This document shows, piece by piece, positions 50,319 through 59,639 of a stretch of 64,000 nt of DNA. Below the pieces are notes generated by a model. The model did no database searches. It saw only the letters and a program-made list of their open reading frames with translations, and was not told the origin of the DNA. Numbering within the stretch: the first letter of the stretch is position 1; each line of letters begins with the position of its first letter. The translations under genes and the position numbers were made by a program. The stretch is from NCBI RefSeq assembly GCF_004217545.1, contig NZ_SHKY01000001.1, positions 4,588,001-4,652,000 on the forward strand, given 5' to 3'. This DNA comes from Krasilnikovia cinnamomea. Its GTDB lineage: Bacteria > Actinomycetota > Actinomycetes > Mycobacteriales > Micromonosporaceae.

Positions 50319-51104
50319 ATGGCCGCGGCCGCCACCATCGACCTCAACAGCGACCTCGGTGAGGGCTTCGGCGCCTGGGGCCTCGGCGACGACGAGGCGA
50401 TGCTCGACGTGGTGACCAGCGCCAACGTGGCATGCGGGTTCCACGCGGGCGATCCGCGTACGCTGCTGGCCACGTGCGCCCAGGCCGTCGCCCGCGGCGT
50501 GGTGATCGGAGCGCAGGTCGGCTACCGCGACCTGGCCGGATTCGGCCGCCGGTTCATCGACTACGAGCCCGCCGACCTGGTCGCCGACGTGCTGTACCAG
50601 ATCGGCGCGCTGGACGGCCTGGCCCGCGCGGCGGGCGGCCGGGTCCGCTACGTCAAGCCGCACGGCGCCCTCTACAACGCGATCGTGCACCACGAGGAGC
50701 AGGCCGCGGCCGTGGTCGAGGCGGTGCACCGGTACGACCCCGCGCTGCCGGTGCTGGGCCTGCCCGGATCGGCGTTCCTGCGCCGGGCCATGGCGGCGGG
50801 GCTGCCCACCCGCGCCGAGGCGTTCGCGGATCGCGGGTACACGCCACAGGGCACGCTGGTGCCGCGAGGGGAGGCGGGCGCGCTGCTGCACGACCCGGCC
50901 GAGGTGGCCGCGCGGATGGTCCGGCTGGTCACGGCGGGCGAACTGACCGCGGTGGACGGTACGGTCCTGCCGGTGCGCGCGGACTCCCTCTGCGTGCACG
51001 GCGACTCGCCGGGGGCCGTGGCGATGGCCCGGGCCGTGGCGGCGGCGCTGGGCGCGGCGGGCGTGCGGCTCGCGCCGTTCAACCCCGATACCGTACGGGC
51101 ATGA
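50319..51104 (+). CDS. pxpA: 5-oxoprolinase subunit A (LamB/YcsF family)
   Basis: A 261-residue protein with the family signatures IDLNSDLGEGFGAW, SANVACGFHAGDP, QVGYRDLAGFGRR, RYVKPHGALYN and FADRGYTPQGTLVPR. With PxpB and PxpC it hydrolyses 5-oxoproline (pyroglutamate) to glutamate using ATP. The stop overlaps the pxpB ATG, and the three genes are in the usual order. Confidence 0.95.
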   Translation: MAAAATIDLNSDLGEGFGAWGLGDDEAMLDVVTSANVACGFHAGDPRTLLATCAQAVARGVVIGAQVGYRDLAGFGRRFIDYEPADLVADVLYQIGALDGLARAAGGRVRYVKPHGALYNAIVHHEEQAAAVVEAVHRYDPALPVLGLPGSAFLRRAMAAGLPTRAEAFADRGYTPQGTLVPRGEAGALLHDPAEVAARMVRLVTAGELTAVDGTVLPVRADSLCVHGDSPGAVAMARAVAAALGAAGVRLAPFNPDTVRA

Positions 51105-51736
51105 CCGCGACCTCCCCCCGGTTTCTGCGCTGCGGGCGGGAGGCGGTGCTGATCGAGGTCGACGGGCTCGACGCGGCGCTCGCCCTGTACGCGGCCCTGC
51201 GCACCGCGGAGCTGCCCGGAGTCGTCGACCTGGTGCCCGCCGCACGGACCGTGCTGGTCCGGCTGGACCCGGACGTCACCTCGCCCGGCGCCGTACGCGC
51301 GGCCGTCGCGGGGCTGCCCGCCGACCGGCACGACGCCGCGGACCTGGGCATCGTGGAGATCCCCGTGCGGTACGACGGCCCCGATCTCGCGGAGGTGGCC
51401 GCGCACACCGGCCTGTCCGAGGACGCGGTGGTGGCCGCGCACACCGGGACGGAATGGACCGTGGCGTTCGCCGGGTTCGCGCCGGGCTTCGCGTACCTGA
51501 GCGGTGGCGATCCACGGCTGGCGGTGCCGCGCCGGGCCACGCCGCGTACCCGCATCCCGGCCGGATCGGTGGGCCTGGCGGGCCGGTTCTCCGGCGTGTA
51601 TCCGGCCGACAGCCCGGGTGGGTGGCAGCTCGTCGGGCGTACCGAGGTGCGGGTGTGGGACCTCGACCGGCCCCGTCCCGCCCTGCTGGTGCCGGGCGTG
51701 CGGGTGCGGTTCCGGGCGGTGGACCCGTGCGGATGA
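51101..51736 (+). CDS. pxpB: 5-oxoprolinase subunit B (carboxyltransferase domain 1)
   Basis: A 211-residue KipI-like subunit. Signatures are VEIPVRYDGPDLAEVAAHTGL, the FAGFAPGFAYLSG block, VPRRATPRTRIPAGSVGLAG and YPADSPGGWQLVGRT. Overlaps both neighbours by 4 nt, indicating a tightly coupled PxpABC complex. Confidence 0.95.
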   Translation: MTATSPRFLRCGREAVLIEVDGLDAALALYAALRTAELPGVVDLVPAARTVLVRLDPDVTSPGAVRAAVAGLPADRHDAADLGIVEIPVRYDGPDLAEVAAHTGLSEDAVVAAHTGTEWTVAFAGFAPGFAYLSGGDPRLAVPRRATPRTRIPAGSVGLAGRFSGVYPADSPGGWQLVGRTEVRVWDLDRPRPALLVPGVRVRFRAVDPCG

Positions 51737-52755
51737 GCGTGCTGCGGCCCGGGCCGCTCACCGTACTCAAGGATCTGGGGCGGCCCGGGCGGGCGGCGCT
51801 GGGGGTGGCCCCGTCGGGTGCGGCCGACCGCCGCGCGTTCGCCCGCGCGAACCGGCTGGTCGGCAACGAGCCGGGGGCGGCGGCGCTGGAGATCGTGCTG
51901 GGCGGGTTGCGGGTCCGCTTCGACGGGCCGGCGGTCGTGGCGCTGACCGGCACGGACGCGGCGCTCACTGTGGACGGCCAGCCGGCCGGCGCCGAGTCCG
52001 CCGTGCGGGTGGCGGCGGGCGCCGAGGTGGGTGTCACCGCGCCGCGCCGGGGCTTGCGCAGCTACCTGGCCGTCCGGGGCGGGTTCGCGGTCGCGCCGGT
52101 GCTGGGTTCCCGGTCGACCGACCTGCTGGCCGGGCTCGGCCCGCCCCGGCTCGCGGCCGGTGACGTCCTGCCGGTGGGCGACGCCCCGGCTGGTGCGGCG
52201 GCCGACGACATCGCCGCCGCCGGACCGGCGCGGGCCGGAGGTGCCGCCCCGGAAAGGTCGTCACCCGGTGCGGACTCTCCCGGGGAGGCCGCGCGGGGCC
52301 AGGCTCTTCCCGGTGCGGCTTCGTCCGGTGAGGCGGTGCGCGGAGCCGGAGATGACGGCGGGGAGCCGGTGGTGCTGCGGGTCGATCTCGGGCCGCGTGA
52401 CGACTGGTTCACCGCCGAGGCGGTCGCGACGTTCCTCGACGCCGGGTACACGGTGAACCCGGCGAGTGACGCGGTCGGACTGCGGCTGTCCGGCCCGGCG
52501 CTGGCCCGCCGCGACACCCGGGAGCTGCCCAGCGAGGGGGTGGTCCGGGGGTCCGTGCAGGTACCGCCGGACGGCATGCCGATCGTGTTCCAGGCGGACC
52601 ACCCGCTGACCGGCGGCTATCCGGTCATCGCGGTGCTCACCCCGGCGTCGGCCGACCGGGCGGCGCAACTGCGCCCCGGTCGCCGGGTGGTTTTCCGCCC
52701 CGCCGGCGTCGACGGCACCCGCCGGCACGGGGGGCGCTGTGAGGTACCGAAGTGA
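51733..52755 (+). CDS. pxpC: 5-oxoprolinase subunit C (carboxyltransferase domain 2)
   Basis: A 340-residue KipA-like subunit with VLKDLGRPGRAALGVAPSGAADRRAFARANRLVGN, LEIVLGGLRVRF, RSYLAVRGGF, PASDAVGLRLSGP and the C-terminal DHPLTGGYPVIAVL. A Gly/Ala/Ser/Pro-rich stretch of about 60 residues (about 155-210, repeating PGxxxxGEA-like steps) interrupts the middle where other members have a short loop; it looks like a lineage-specific linker expansion. Confidence 0.94.
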   Translation: MSVLRPGPLTVLKDLGRPGRAALGVAPSGAADRRAFARANRLVGNEPGAAALEIVLGGLRVRFDGPAVVALTGTDAALTVDGQPAGAESAVRVAAGAEVGVTAPRRGLRSYLAVRGGFAVAPVLGSRSTDLLAGLGPPRLAAGDVLPVGDAPAGAAADDIAAAGPARAGGAAPERSSPGADSPGEAARGQALPGAASSGEAVRGAGDDGGEPVVLRVDLGPRDDWFTAEAVATFLDAGYTVNPASDAVGLRLSGPALARRDTRELPSEGVVRGSVQVPPDGMPIVFQADHPLTGGYPVIAVLTPASADRAAQLRPGRRVVFRPAGVDGTRRHGGRCEVPK

Positions 52756-53204
52756 CGCCTCCGGCGTATGCGGACCGCGCGGTGGCGCGCACCGGTCATG
52801 CTGAACCGGTGCGACTGATCCTCAACGTACTGTGGTTGATCTTCGGAAGCGGGCTGTTGCTGGCCATCGGCTACGGCATCGCCGCGCTGATCTGCTTCGC
52901 GCTGATCGTCACCATCCCGTTCGGCGTCGCGGCACTGCGCCTGGCGGGGTACGCGCTGTGGCCGTTCGGCCGCACCGTCGTCACCCGTCCCAGCGCGGGA
53001 GTAGCCTCGGGAATCGCCAACGTGCTGTGGGTGGTGATCGCCGGATGGTGGCTCGCGCTGAGCCACATCGTCGCCGGTGCCGCGCTCTGCGTGACGATCA
53101 TCGGGATCCCGTTCGGCATCGCCAACTTCAAGCTCGTCCCGGCCGCGTTCTGGCCGCTCGGCCGGCAGATCGTCGATCTCGACCAGGCAGCCCCGATCGG
53201 GTAA
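52752..53204 (+). CDS. YccF-family inner membrane protein
   Basis: A 150-residue membrane protein of the YccF domain family. It has two copies of the pattern hydrophobic helix - TIPFGVAALRLAGYALWPFGR and TIIGIPFGIANFKLVPAAFWPLGRQIV. The GTG at 52752 overlaps the pxpC stop and has GAGG at 7 nt. Homologues usually start near the in-frame GTG at 52809 (VRLILNVLWLIFG), so that is an alternative start. Function unknown. Confidence 0.88.
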   Translation: MTPPAYADRAVARTGHAEPVRLILNVLWLIFGSGLLLAIGYGIAALICFALIVTIPFGVAALRLAGYALWPFGRTVVTRPSAGVASGIANVLWVVIAGWWLALSHIVAGAALCVTIIGIPFGIANFKLVPAAFWPLGRQIVDLDQAAPIG

Positions 53205-53276
53205 TCCGGCGGCGTTCGGGGCCGATCGGAGACGGTGAGGGTGCTGGTGGCCGGCGACGGGCGGGGAGGTGTGGCG

Positions 53277-54878
53277 ATGGACGGTGGTGCGGTCGGTGCC
53301 GAGGAGCTGTCAGCCGCCCTGCTGGAGCTGGAGGAGCAGGTCGTCGACGACGCCGAGGCCGGCTACGCGACCGCGACCCGCCTCGAACAGCAGGCCGTGG
53401 CGCTGGGCGACGAGGGTCTGCTCATGCGCGCCCGGCTGTGCCGGACCACCCTCGGCGTACGGATCGGCAACCTCGCCGGAACCGCGCGCAAGCTCCAGGA
53501 GATCCGCGAATGGGCGGCCCGGAACGACGACCGTATGGTGCAGGCCCGCACCCACCTCACCAGCTCGATCATCGAGCGGATGGTCGGTGACGCGGCCAAG
53601 TCCCTGGAGCACGCGCTGAGCGCGGTGGAGCTGCTCGACGAGACCGCCACCTCGTACACCCAGATCAACCACCGGACGAAGCTGGCCGACGCGCTGGCGC
53701 TCACCGGCTCGATGGACGCGGCGCGGCTACGGTACCGCCAGGCCGAGGAGCTGGCCCGGGAGGCGGGTCAGTGGCGGCGGCTGATGGTCCTGCTCAACAA
53801 CTGGGCGTTCAGCGAGCACGCCGCCGGCGAATTCGAGCGCGCCCGCGACATCGCCGGTCGGATGGTGCGGCTCGCCGAGGAGCACGGGGTCCAGCTCGAC
53901 CCCTCCTCCCTGCACACGCTCGCCGACATCCAGGTCGCGCTCGGCGAGTTCGGCGAGGCCGAACGGACGATGCTGGCCAGCATCGCCCGGTACGAGGCGG
54001 GGTGGGTCGACGACGCCGACGACCTGGCGTACTTCCAGCTCACCCTGGCCCGGGCCCAGCGCGGCCTCGGCGCCCTGGGCCGCGCCCAGGACACCCTGCA
54101 CTCCTGTCGTGCGCTGTGCGAGGAGGGCGGGCTCTACGGGCTGCTCGTGGAGGCGTACGAGGAGCAGGCCGAGCTGCACGCGGCGCGCGGTGACTTCGCG
54201 GCGGCGTTCGCCGCGCAGAAGGAGTTCGTCGCCGCCCAGGAGCGGCTGCGCTCGCAGGAGCGGGATGCCCAGGTGCAGACCCGGCATGCGATCTTCGAGA
54301 CCGCCGAGGCCCGGGAGGACGCCGAGCGCTTCCGCGAGCAGGCCCGCCGTGACCCCCTGACCGGCCTGCGCAACCGCCGCTACGTCGACGAGGAGCTGTC
54401 CGCCCTGATCGCGGCGGACCCCGCGCTGAGCGTGGCGCTGGTCGACATCGACCACTTCAAGCGGATCAACGACACGCTGTCGCACGACACCGGCGACCAG
54501 GTGCTGGCGCGGCTGGCGACGCTGCTGGAGAGCGGTCTGGCCGCCGCCGTCCCGGACGGGTTCGTCGCCCGCCTCGGCGGGGAGGAGTTCCTGTTGGTGC
54601 TGCCCGCCACCCCGGTCGCCGTCGCGGTCACCAAGCTCGACGGCATCCGTCAGGCCGTCAGCGACCATGCGTGGCCGGACCTGCCCGGCGGCTGGTGCGT
54701 CACGGTCAGCATCGGGGTCGCGGGGGCCCGGGAGAGTTTCCCCGCCAGCCAGTCCGCCGCGCTCGCGGCCGCCGACCGCAACCTCTACGCCGCCAAGGAG
54801 CAGGGCCGCAACCGCGTGGTCTCGGGGACTCCGCCGGAGCGCCGCCCGCGGATCTACCGCGACCGCGAGGTCACCTAG
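53277..54878 (+). CDS. TPR-GGDEF diguanylate cyclase
   Basis: A 533-residue soluble protein. The first about 350 residues are helical TPR-like repeats (for example LNNWAFSEHAAGEFERARDIAGRMVRLAEEHG), then a short coiled coil, then a GGDEF domain with RRDPLTGLRNRRYVDEEL, VDIDHFKRINDTLSHDTGD and an intact active loop GGEEF (about 433). It makes cyclic di-GMP from GTP. The RxxD inhibitory site five residues before the loop is absent (sequence AAVPDGFVARL). ATG 53277 has GGAGG at 7 nt. Similar TPR-GGDEF proteins occur in Micromonosporaceae-type and Streptomyces genomes. Confidence 0.93.
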   Translation: MDGGAVGAEELSAALLELEEQVVDDAEAGYATATRLEQQAVALGDEGLLMRARLCRTTLGVRIGNLAGTARKLQEIREWAARNDDRMVQARTHLTSSIIERMVGDAAKSLEHALSAVELLDETATSYTQINHRTKLADALALTGSMDAARLRYRQAEELAREAGQWRRLMVLLNNWAFSEHAAGEFERARDIAGRMVRLAEEHGVQLDPSSLHTLADIQVALGEFGEAERTMLASIARYEAGWVDDADDLAYFQLTLARAQRGLGALGRAQDTLHSCRALCEEGGLYGLLVEAYEEQAELHAARGDFAAAFAAQKEFVAAQERLRSQERDAQVQTRHAIFETAEAREDAERFREQARRDPLTGLRNRRYVDEELSALIAADPALSVALVDIDHFKRINDTLSHDTGDQVLARLATLLESGLAAAVPDGFVARLGGEEFLLVLPATPVAVAVTKLDGIRQAVSDHAWPDLPGGWCVTVSIGVAGARESFPASQSAALAAADRNLYAAKEQGRNRVVSGTPPERRPRIYRDREVT

Positions 54879-55221
54879 GCGCGGCGAACCATTCGGCGAC
54901 CTCGGTGGGTGGCAGGTCGAAGCCGGTGGCCTGCGGGCCGGACCAGTTCACCCCGACCAGCATCCCGTCGCGGTCGAGGGCGGGCAGCCAGTCGTCGAGC
55001 CACTCGCGCAGCGCGATCTCCGCGATCCGCAGGTCGGCGTACGCGGGGACTTGGGTGACGATGCGCTGGGCCCGGGTCGGCTTGGACCAGAACGGCATGG
55101 CGCGCTGGCCGTCGGCGTCCTGCGGTGCCGGGTAGCCCCGGTCGTCGCGGACGGTCCAGACCCGCCCCTCGCGGGGTACCTCGCGCTGGAACGCCGAGGT
55201 GTGAGCTCTGCTGAGCGACAT
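54871..55221 (-). CDS. DUF2750-family protein
   Basis: A 116-residue cytoplasmic protein: FQREVPREGRVWTVRDDRGYPAPQDADGQRAMPFWSKPTRAQRIV and IALREWLDDWLPALDRDGMLVGVNWSGPQATGFDLPP match the DUF2750 pattern (W-x-V-x-D-D, PFWS, WL). Its function is unknown. The 3' end overlaps the diguanylate cyclase gene by 8 nt, tail to tail. Confidence 0.8.
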   Translation of the reverse strand: MSLSRAHTSAFQREVPREGRVWTVRDDRGYPAPQDADGQRAMPFWSKPTRAQRIVTQVPAYADLRIAEIALREWLDDWLPALDRDGMLVGVNWSGPQATGFDLPPTEVAEWFAAPR

Positions 55222-55334
55222 GCCCCCATGGTCGGCGGTACGCCAACGGTCCGCCGAACAACCGGGACGAACCGCCCGATAGGGGAGAAAGACGCGCGGC
55301 CGGCGGGGGCGGCCGGCCGCGCGAGCCGGTGTAC

Positions 55335-57959
55335 CTAGCGGGAGGCCATGATGAGCGCCGCCGGGTCCGTGCAGACCAGTTCCAGCGCCCGGGCCACGAC
55401 CGCCGGGTCGAACGTCGAGGCGTGGAACGTCGCCTCCAGGTGCAGCACGCCGTTCATCTCCGACGTGGTGAGGGTGATCCCCTCCGCGCCGTTCAGGGTC
55501 GGCACGCTCTGGTTGACCCGCCCGGCGGGCTCGACCGCCCACGGCAGGTCCGACAGCATGTCGTGGCGACCCTGGTTGCTGAACGTCAGCCGTGGCCGCG
55601 GCTGCGCCGGCGCCTCGGTCGGGTACGGGTCCGGCAGACCCGGCGCCCCGGTCAGCATGATCTTCGACTCACGCAGCAGCATGATGGTCAGCATCTTGCC
55701 GCTGGCCAGCTCAGCCTTCAGCGCGGTGTGGATCGCCCGCGGGTCGGTGAGACTCTCCGGCGACAGCACCGGGCCCCAGCAGAAGTTGCTGTCGATGCTG
55801 ACGCCCTTCTCCAGGTAGCGCCGGGCGTCGGCCAGGAAGGTGGCGGCGGAGGTGTCCGGGTTCAGGCCGAGCTGCTGCAGCGCCGCCGTGAACGCCGCGA
55901 ACGTGATCGCCGACGTGGTCACGCCCGGGGCGTGCTCGTCGCGCCACACCCGCATCCTGCCCAGCACCTCGGCCGAGCGGGCCGTCTCCACCGTCAGCTG
56001 CGCGGTCCACGGGACCATCGCCGCGTCGTCACCGGCCTGCGGCGGGCGGGCGATCCGCAGGCTCTCCCGGATCTTGCCGACCTTCAGGCCGTACGTCTTC
56101 CACCACGCCTTCGGCAGCGCGCTGCGGTGCCGCAGCATCGGCGGGATCGACGCGGCGCGGCCCTCGCTGGCCGCCAGGACCAGCTCGTGCACCAGCGTGT
56201 TCACCGGACCGGCGTCGCCGTACGCGTGGGCCACCTTCAGCGCCATGTAGCCGCCGCCGACCAGGATCCGCACCGGGTGGTGGGCGCGCTGCTCGGACTG
56301 CAGGGTCCGGGTCATCTCGTCGAAGTCCACCGGGCCGTCACCGAGGTCGGTCACCGCCTCCTGCACGTACGCCGCGAACGTGGCCGCGTCCAGGTGGATC
56401 CAGCGGCCGCCGGAGCGGTCCAGCCGCGACACCGCCCGGTGCGTCGGGTCCGCCGCGTGCAGCCCGATCAGCGCGTCGCGCAGGCCCTGCGCGGTGACGC
56501 CGGTCAGCGGGCCGACCGTACGGATGTACTCCAGCGCCACCCAGGAACGCTCGCGCAGGGTCAGGCTGGTGGTGGACATGGTTCCCTCCGGGTTCTCGGC
56601 CGCCGCGTCGCGCCGCGAGGGCAGCACGACACGCAGCACGGTCGGTGCGACGAGGACGGCCTCGATCGCCATCACGATCGCCACCCAGGTGACGAGCGAG
56701 GTCAGACTTCCGCGGCTGCCGCCGTACCAGGCGGCGACCAGTTCGGCGACACCGGCGAACACGGAGAAGATGCCGGCGCCGCGCACCCGGTCCTGCACGC
56801 GGGAGATCGCCAGGAAGAAGTGGTGGAAGACGAACGGCACGTACGTCAGGGTGAGGATCGCCAGCGCGCTGCTGGCGTTGCGCGCGTAGTTGGCACCGAA
56901 CACCGACATGATCGGCTCGGCCAGCAACGCCACCACGATCGCGACCGGCAGGCCACCGCCCAGGCAGATCAGCAGGCCCATGCGCACCTTGGAGCGCAGC
57001 GCCGCCTTGTCGCCGCTGGCCACCGCGAACAGGGTCAGCGCCACGTTGCCCGGCACCATCGCGAGGAACGACAGCACCATGAAAGCGGTGTAGAACGACG
57101 CGTTCGCCTCGGCGGACAGCACCGCGGTGACCACCAGCGGCAGCGCCGCCCGGGGCAGGTACGTCGCGAGGTTCAGCAGGTTGTGGTCGAAGGTGGCCTT
57201 GCCGCGACCGCGCAGCAGCGCGGGGGAGGGGCGCAGCGAGTCGACCATGCCGCGGCGGCGCAGCACCCGGGCCAGCACCGCCACCGACAGCAGGATGCCC
57301 GCGATCCAGGTGAGCGTCAGCATGCTGCCGGTCAGCTGGATCGGCAGCGCCACCAGCAGGCCGAGCAGGGCCAGCTTGCTCACCGCGAACCAGGCGTTGC
57401 GGGTCAGCTGCATCGGCCCCTGCAACAGGCCGACGAGCGCCTCGTCCAGCACCAGGGTCATCGCGTTGAGCGCGATGCCGAAGACCAGTAGCGCGGTCGC
57501 GGCCGTCCCGCCCATCGCGTCCTTGATCTCGGGCAGGGCCAGGTGCGCCAGCGCCACGTACGCGAGCCCGCCGAGGGTCGCCGCGGTGCCCGCCACCAGC
57601 AGGCAGGTGGAGATGAGGTCCCAGCGGCGCTTCTCCATCCGGGGCAGGTCGGAGATGAGCATGGTGCCCATGCCGAACATGCCGATGGTGCCGATCAGCG
57701 TCATCGCGGAGACCGCGGCGGACGCCTCACCCACCGCCTCCTGCGACGCGCTGCGCGCCGCGACCCACCAGTACGCGAAGCCGAGCACTGAGGTGATGAC
57801 CGTGGTGGCCATCAGCGAGCCGGCGTTCAGCAGGAGATCGAGATGGCCCTTCAGTTTGCCCACGATGCCGGGCCGCTGGACCGGCGGACCGGTCTGCACG
57901 CTCGGCGGCATCGCCTCGGTCGCGGTCACGCGAGCGCTCCGGCCGCCTGCTGCGGCCAT
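55335..57959 (-). CDS. Polysaccharide flippase fused to a condensation-like acyltransferase domain
   Basis: An 874-residue protein. Residues about 40-455 form about 12-14 membrane helices of the MOP/Wzx-MurJ flippase type (NAGSLMATTVITSVLGFAYWWVAARSAS at the start, YLPRAALPLVVTAVLS, FGANYARNASSALAILTL). From about 470 a soluble domain begins, with a degenerate HxxxD motif in KVAHAYGDAG (about 575) and FSNQGRHDMLSDLPWAV. These are features of the chloramphenicol-acetyltransferase/condensation/PapA superfamily. Such a fusion could acylate a lipid-linked or exported glycan as it is flipped. GGAGA precedes the ATG at 7 nt. No frameshift is needed to join the two parts. Confidence 0.85.
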   Translation of the reverse strand: MAAAGGRSARVTATEAMPPSVQTGPPVQRPGIVGKLKGHLDLLLNAGSLMATTVITSVLGFAYWWVAARSASQEAVGEASAAVSAMTLIGTIGMFGMGTMLISDLPRMEKRRWDLISTCLLVAGTAATLGGLAYVALAHLALPEIKDAMGGTAATALLVFGIALNAMTLVLDEALVGLLQGPMQLTRNAWFAVSKLALLGLLVALPIQLTGSMLTLTWIAGILLSVAVLARVLRRRGMVDSLRPSPALLRGRGKATFDHNLLNLATYLPRAALPLVVTAVLSAEANASFYTAFMVLSFLAMVPGNVALTLFAVASGDKAALRSKVRMGLLICLGGGLPVAIVVALLAEPIMSVFGANYARNASSALAILTLTYVPFVFHHFFLAISRVQDRVRGAGIFSVFAGVAELVAAWYGGSRGSLTSLVTWVAIVMAIEAVLVAPTVLRVVLPSRRDAAAENPEGTMSTTSLTLRERSWVALEYIRTVGPLTGVTAQGLRDALIGLHAADPTHRAVSRLDRSGGRWIHLDAATFAAYVQEAVTDLGDGPVDFDEMTRTLQSEQRAHHPVRILVGGGYMALKVAHAYGDAGPVNTLVHELVLAASEGRAASIPPMLRHRSALPKAWWKTYGLKVGKIRESLRIARPPQAGDDAAMVPWTAQLTVETARSAEVLGRMRVWRDEHAPGVTTSAITFAAFTAALQQLGLNPDTSAATFLADARRYLEKGVSIDSNFCWGPVLSPESLTDPRAIHTALKAELASGKMLTIMLLRESKIMLTGAPGLPDPYPTEAPAQPRPRLTFSNQGRHDMLSDLPWAVEPAGRVNQSVPTLNGAEGITLTTSEMNGVLHLEATFHASTFDPAVVARALELVCTDPAALIMASR

Positions 57960-58219
57960 ACCATGTTCTCCACTACCGCCCCCAGTAGGTGATCTGTCGG
58001 AAACGGTAGTTACACCGCGTATTCAACGGCTAGGGGGAAGCGGGTCGCGTTGAGCTTCCGTCCGGAGTCGAGGGATGCGGTTCCGGTCGATGTGGGGGTG
58101 TCCGTTCGGCCGAGTTTTGTGATATCTGTGACCTCAGCCGTCCCGGTGATCATGTTGCGTAACGCCAATTCCGGTGATCTGACAGCGACGTGACGTTCGC
58201 CTCCCACGATGACGCAGCG

Positions 58220-59374
58220 TCACAGCCAGCCCACCCGCTTGAGGCGGCGGTGCAGGGTGACCGCGGCGATCACCATCACCGCCAACACCCCGTAGTAGCC
58301 GTACCGCCAGCGCAGCTCCGGCATGAATTCGAAGTTCATGCCGTAGATGCCCGCGATGGCGGTCTGCACCGCCGCGATCGCCGCCCACGAGGCGATCTTG
58401 CGCATGTCGTTGTTCTGGTCGACCGAGACCTGCGCGAGCCGCGCCTGCAGGATCGAGTTGAGCAGGTCGTCGAAGCCCGCCACCCGGTCCACGGCCCGGG
58501 CCAGGCGCCCCCGCACGTCCGCGAAGTACGGGCGCAGCGGCCCCGGCAGCGCCTCGCCGCCGAGTAGCCGGTGCAGCGGCTCCTGCAACGGCAGCACCGC
58601 CCGCTTGAACTCCACCATCTCCCGTTTGAGCTGGTAGATGTGCGCGATGTCGGGTTTGCCGTCGGCCGCGAACGCGCGCTCCTCCAGCCGTTCCAGGTCC
58701 TTCTCCACGTGGCCCGCCACGTCGAGGTAGAGGTCGACCATCCGGGTGCAGACCGCGTACCCGACGGCCCACGGCCCCTGCGCCAGCAGCGCGGTCCGGC
58801 GTTCCAGCTCCTCGCGGACGGAGGTGAGCGCCCCGGCGGCCCCGTGCCGCACCGTGATGGCGAAGTGGTCGCCGATGAACACCGTCACGTCACCGGTGTC
58901 CACCACCTCCGAGGTGGCGGTCAGCTCGTCGTGGTCCACGTACGCGGCGGTGCGCAGGACCAGCCGCGTCACGTCGCCGATCACCTCGGCGGCGGGCCGG
59001 TGCCCGGCGGCGACCGCCTGCCCGACGCTCAGCTCGTGCAGGCCGAACGCCGCGGCGATGGAGGTCATCGTGGTCTCGTCCGGCTCGTGCAGGCCGAGCC
59101 AGACGAAGCCGCCACGGTGCCGGCGGGCCTGGCGGCGGGCGTCGGCGTAGTGCGGGCGGCCGGGCCGGCGCACGCCGTCGACGTAGACCGCGCAGTCGAC
59201 GACGGCGGCGGGGTTGGCGCGGCGCGGCGCCGGGATGCGGGGCTCGGGGCGGGTGAGCCCCGCCAGAAGCCCGGGCCCCGCGAAGATCCGGCGCCCCTGG
59301 AGAAGGCGGCCGAACGGGCCCGCGATCCGCCGTTCCGGGGCGGGCTCGCGCTGCCGTCGCCGCCAACCCAGCAT
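58220..59374 (-). CDS. corA: CorA-family magnesium/divalent cation channel
   Basis: A 384-residue CorA. The N-terminal cytoplasmic domain has FVWLGLHEPDE; the long helix region runs through LERLEERAFAADGK and LKREMVEFKRAVLPLQEPL; two C-terminal membrane helices carry the signature YGMNFEFMPEL (GMN about residue 343). ATG 59374 has GGAGG at 8 nt. An N-terminal Arg/Pro-rich tail of about 60 residues is longer than in enterobacterial CorA. Confidence 0.95.
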   Translation of the reverse strand: MLGWRRRQREPAPERRIAGPFGRLLQGRRIFAGPGLLAGLTRPEPRIPAPRRANPAAVVDCAVYVDGVRRPGRPHYADARRQARRHRGGFVWLGLHEPDETTMTSIAAAFGLHELSVGQAVAAGHRPAAEVIGDVTRLVLRTAAYVDHDELTATSEVVDTGDVTVFIGDHFAITVRHGAAGALTSVREELERRTALLAQGPWAVGYAVCTRMVDLYLDVAGHVEKDLERLEERAFAADGKPDIAHIYQLKREMVEFKRAVLPLQEPLHRLLGGEALPGPLRPYFADVRGRLARAVDRVAGFDDLLNSILQARLAQVSVDQNNDMRKIASWAAIAAVQTAIAGIYGMNFEFMPELRWRYGYYGVLAVMVIAAVTLHRRLKRVGWL

Positions 59375-59639
59375 TCCGTGCACCTCCGTCGCCTCGCCTG
59401 CGCCGGACGTCGACGTTAGCGGCCGGACGCACGCGAGCCCACGCAGGCCAACGGCCGGGTGGGCTGAAGGGAGGAGCGCACATGGACGGATCGGCGCCCC
59501 CGTGGCGCCGATCCGCAGCAAGAAACCTACCGCTAGCCTCCGACAGTTTCGGTGCCGTCACCCAGACACCCCCCGTCCGGCGGAGGCCGGCGTGGCGCCG
59601 CGCCGGCCGGCGGAATCCGCAACGGCCGGCGCGGGCCGG

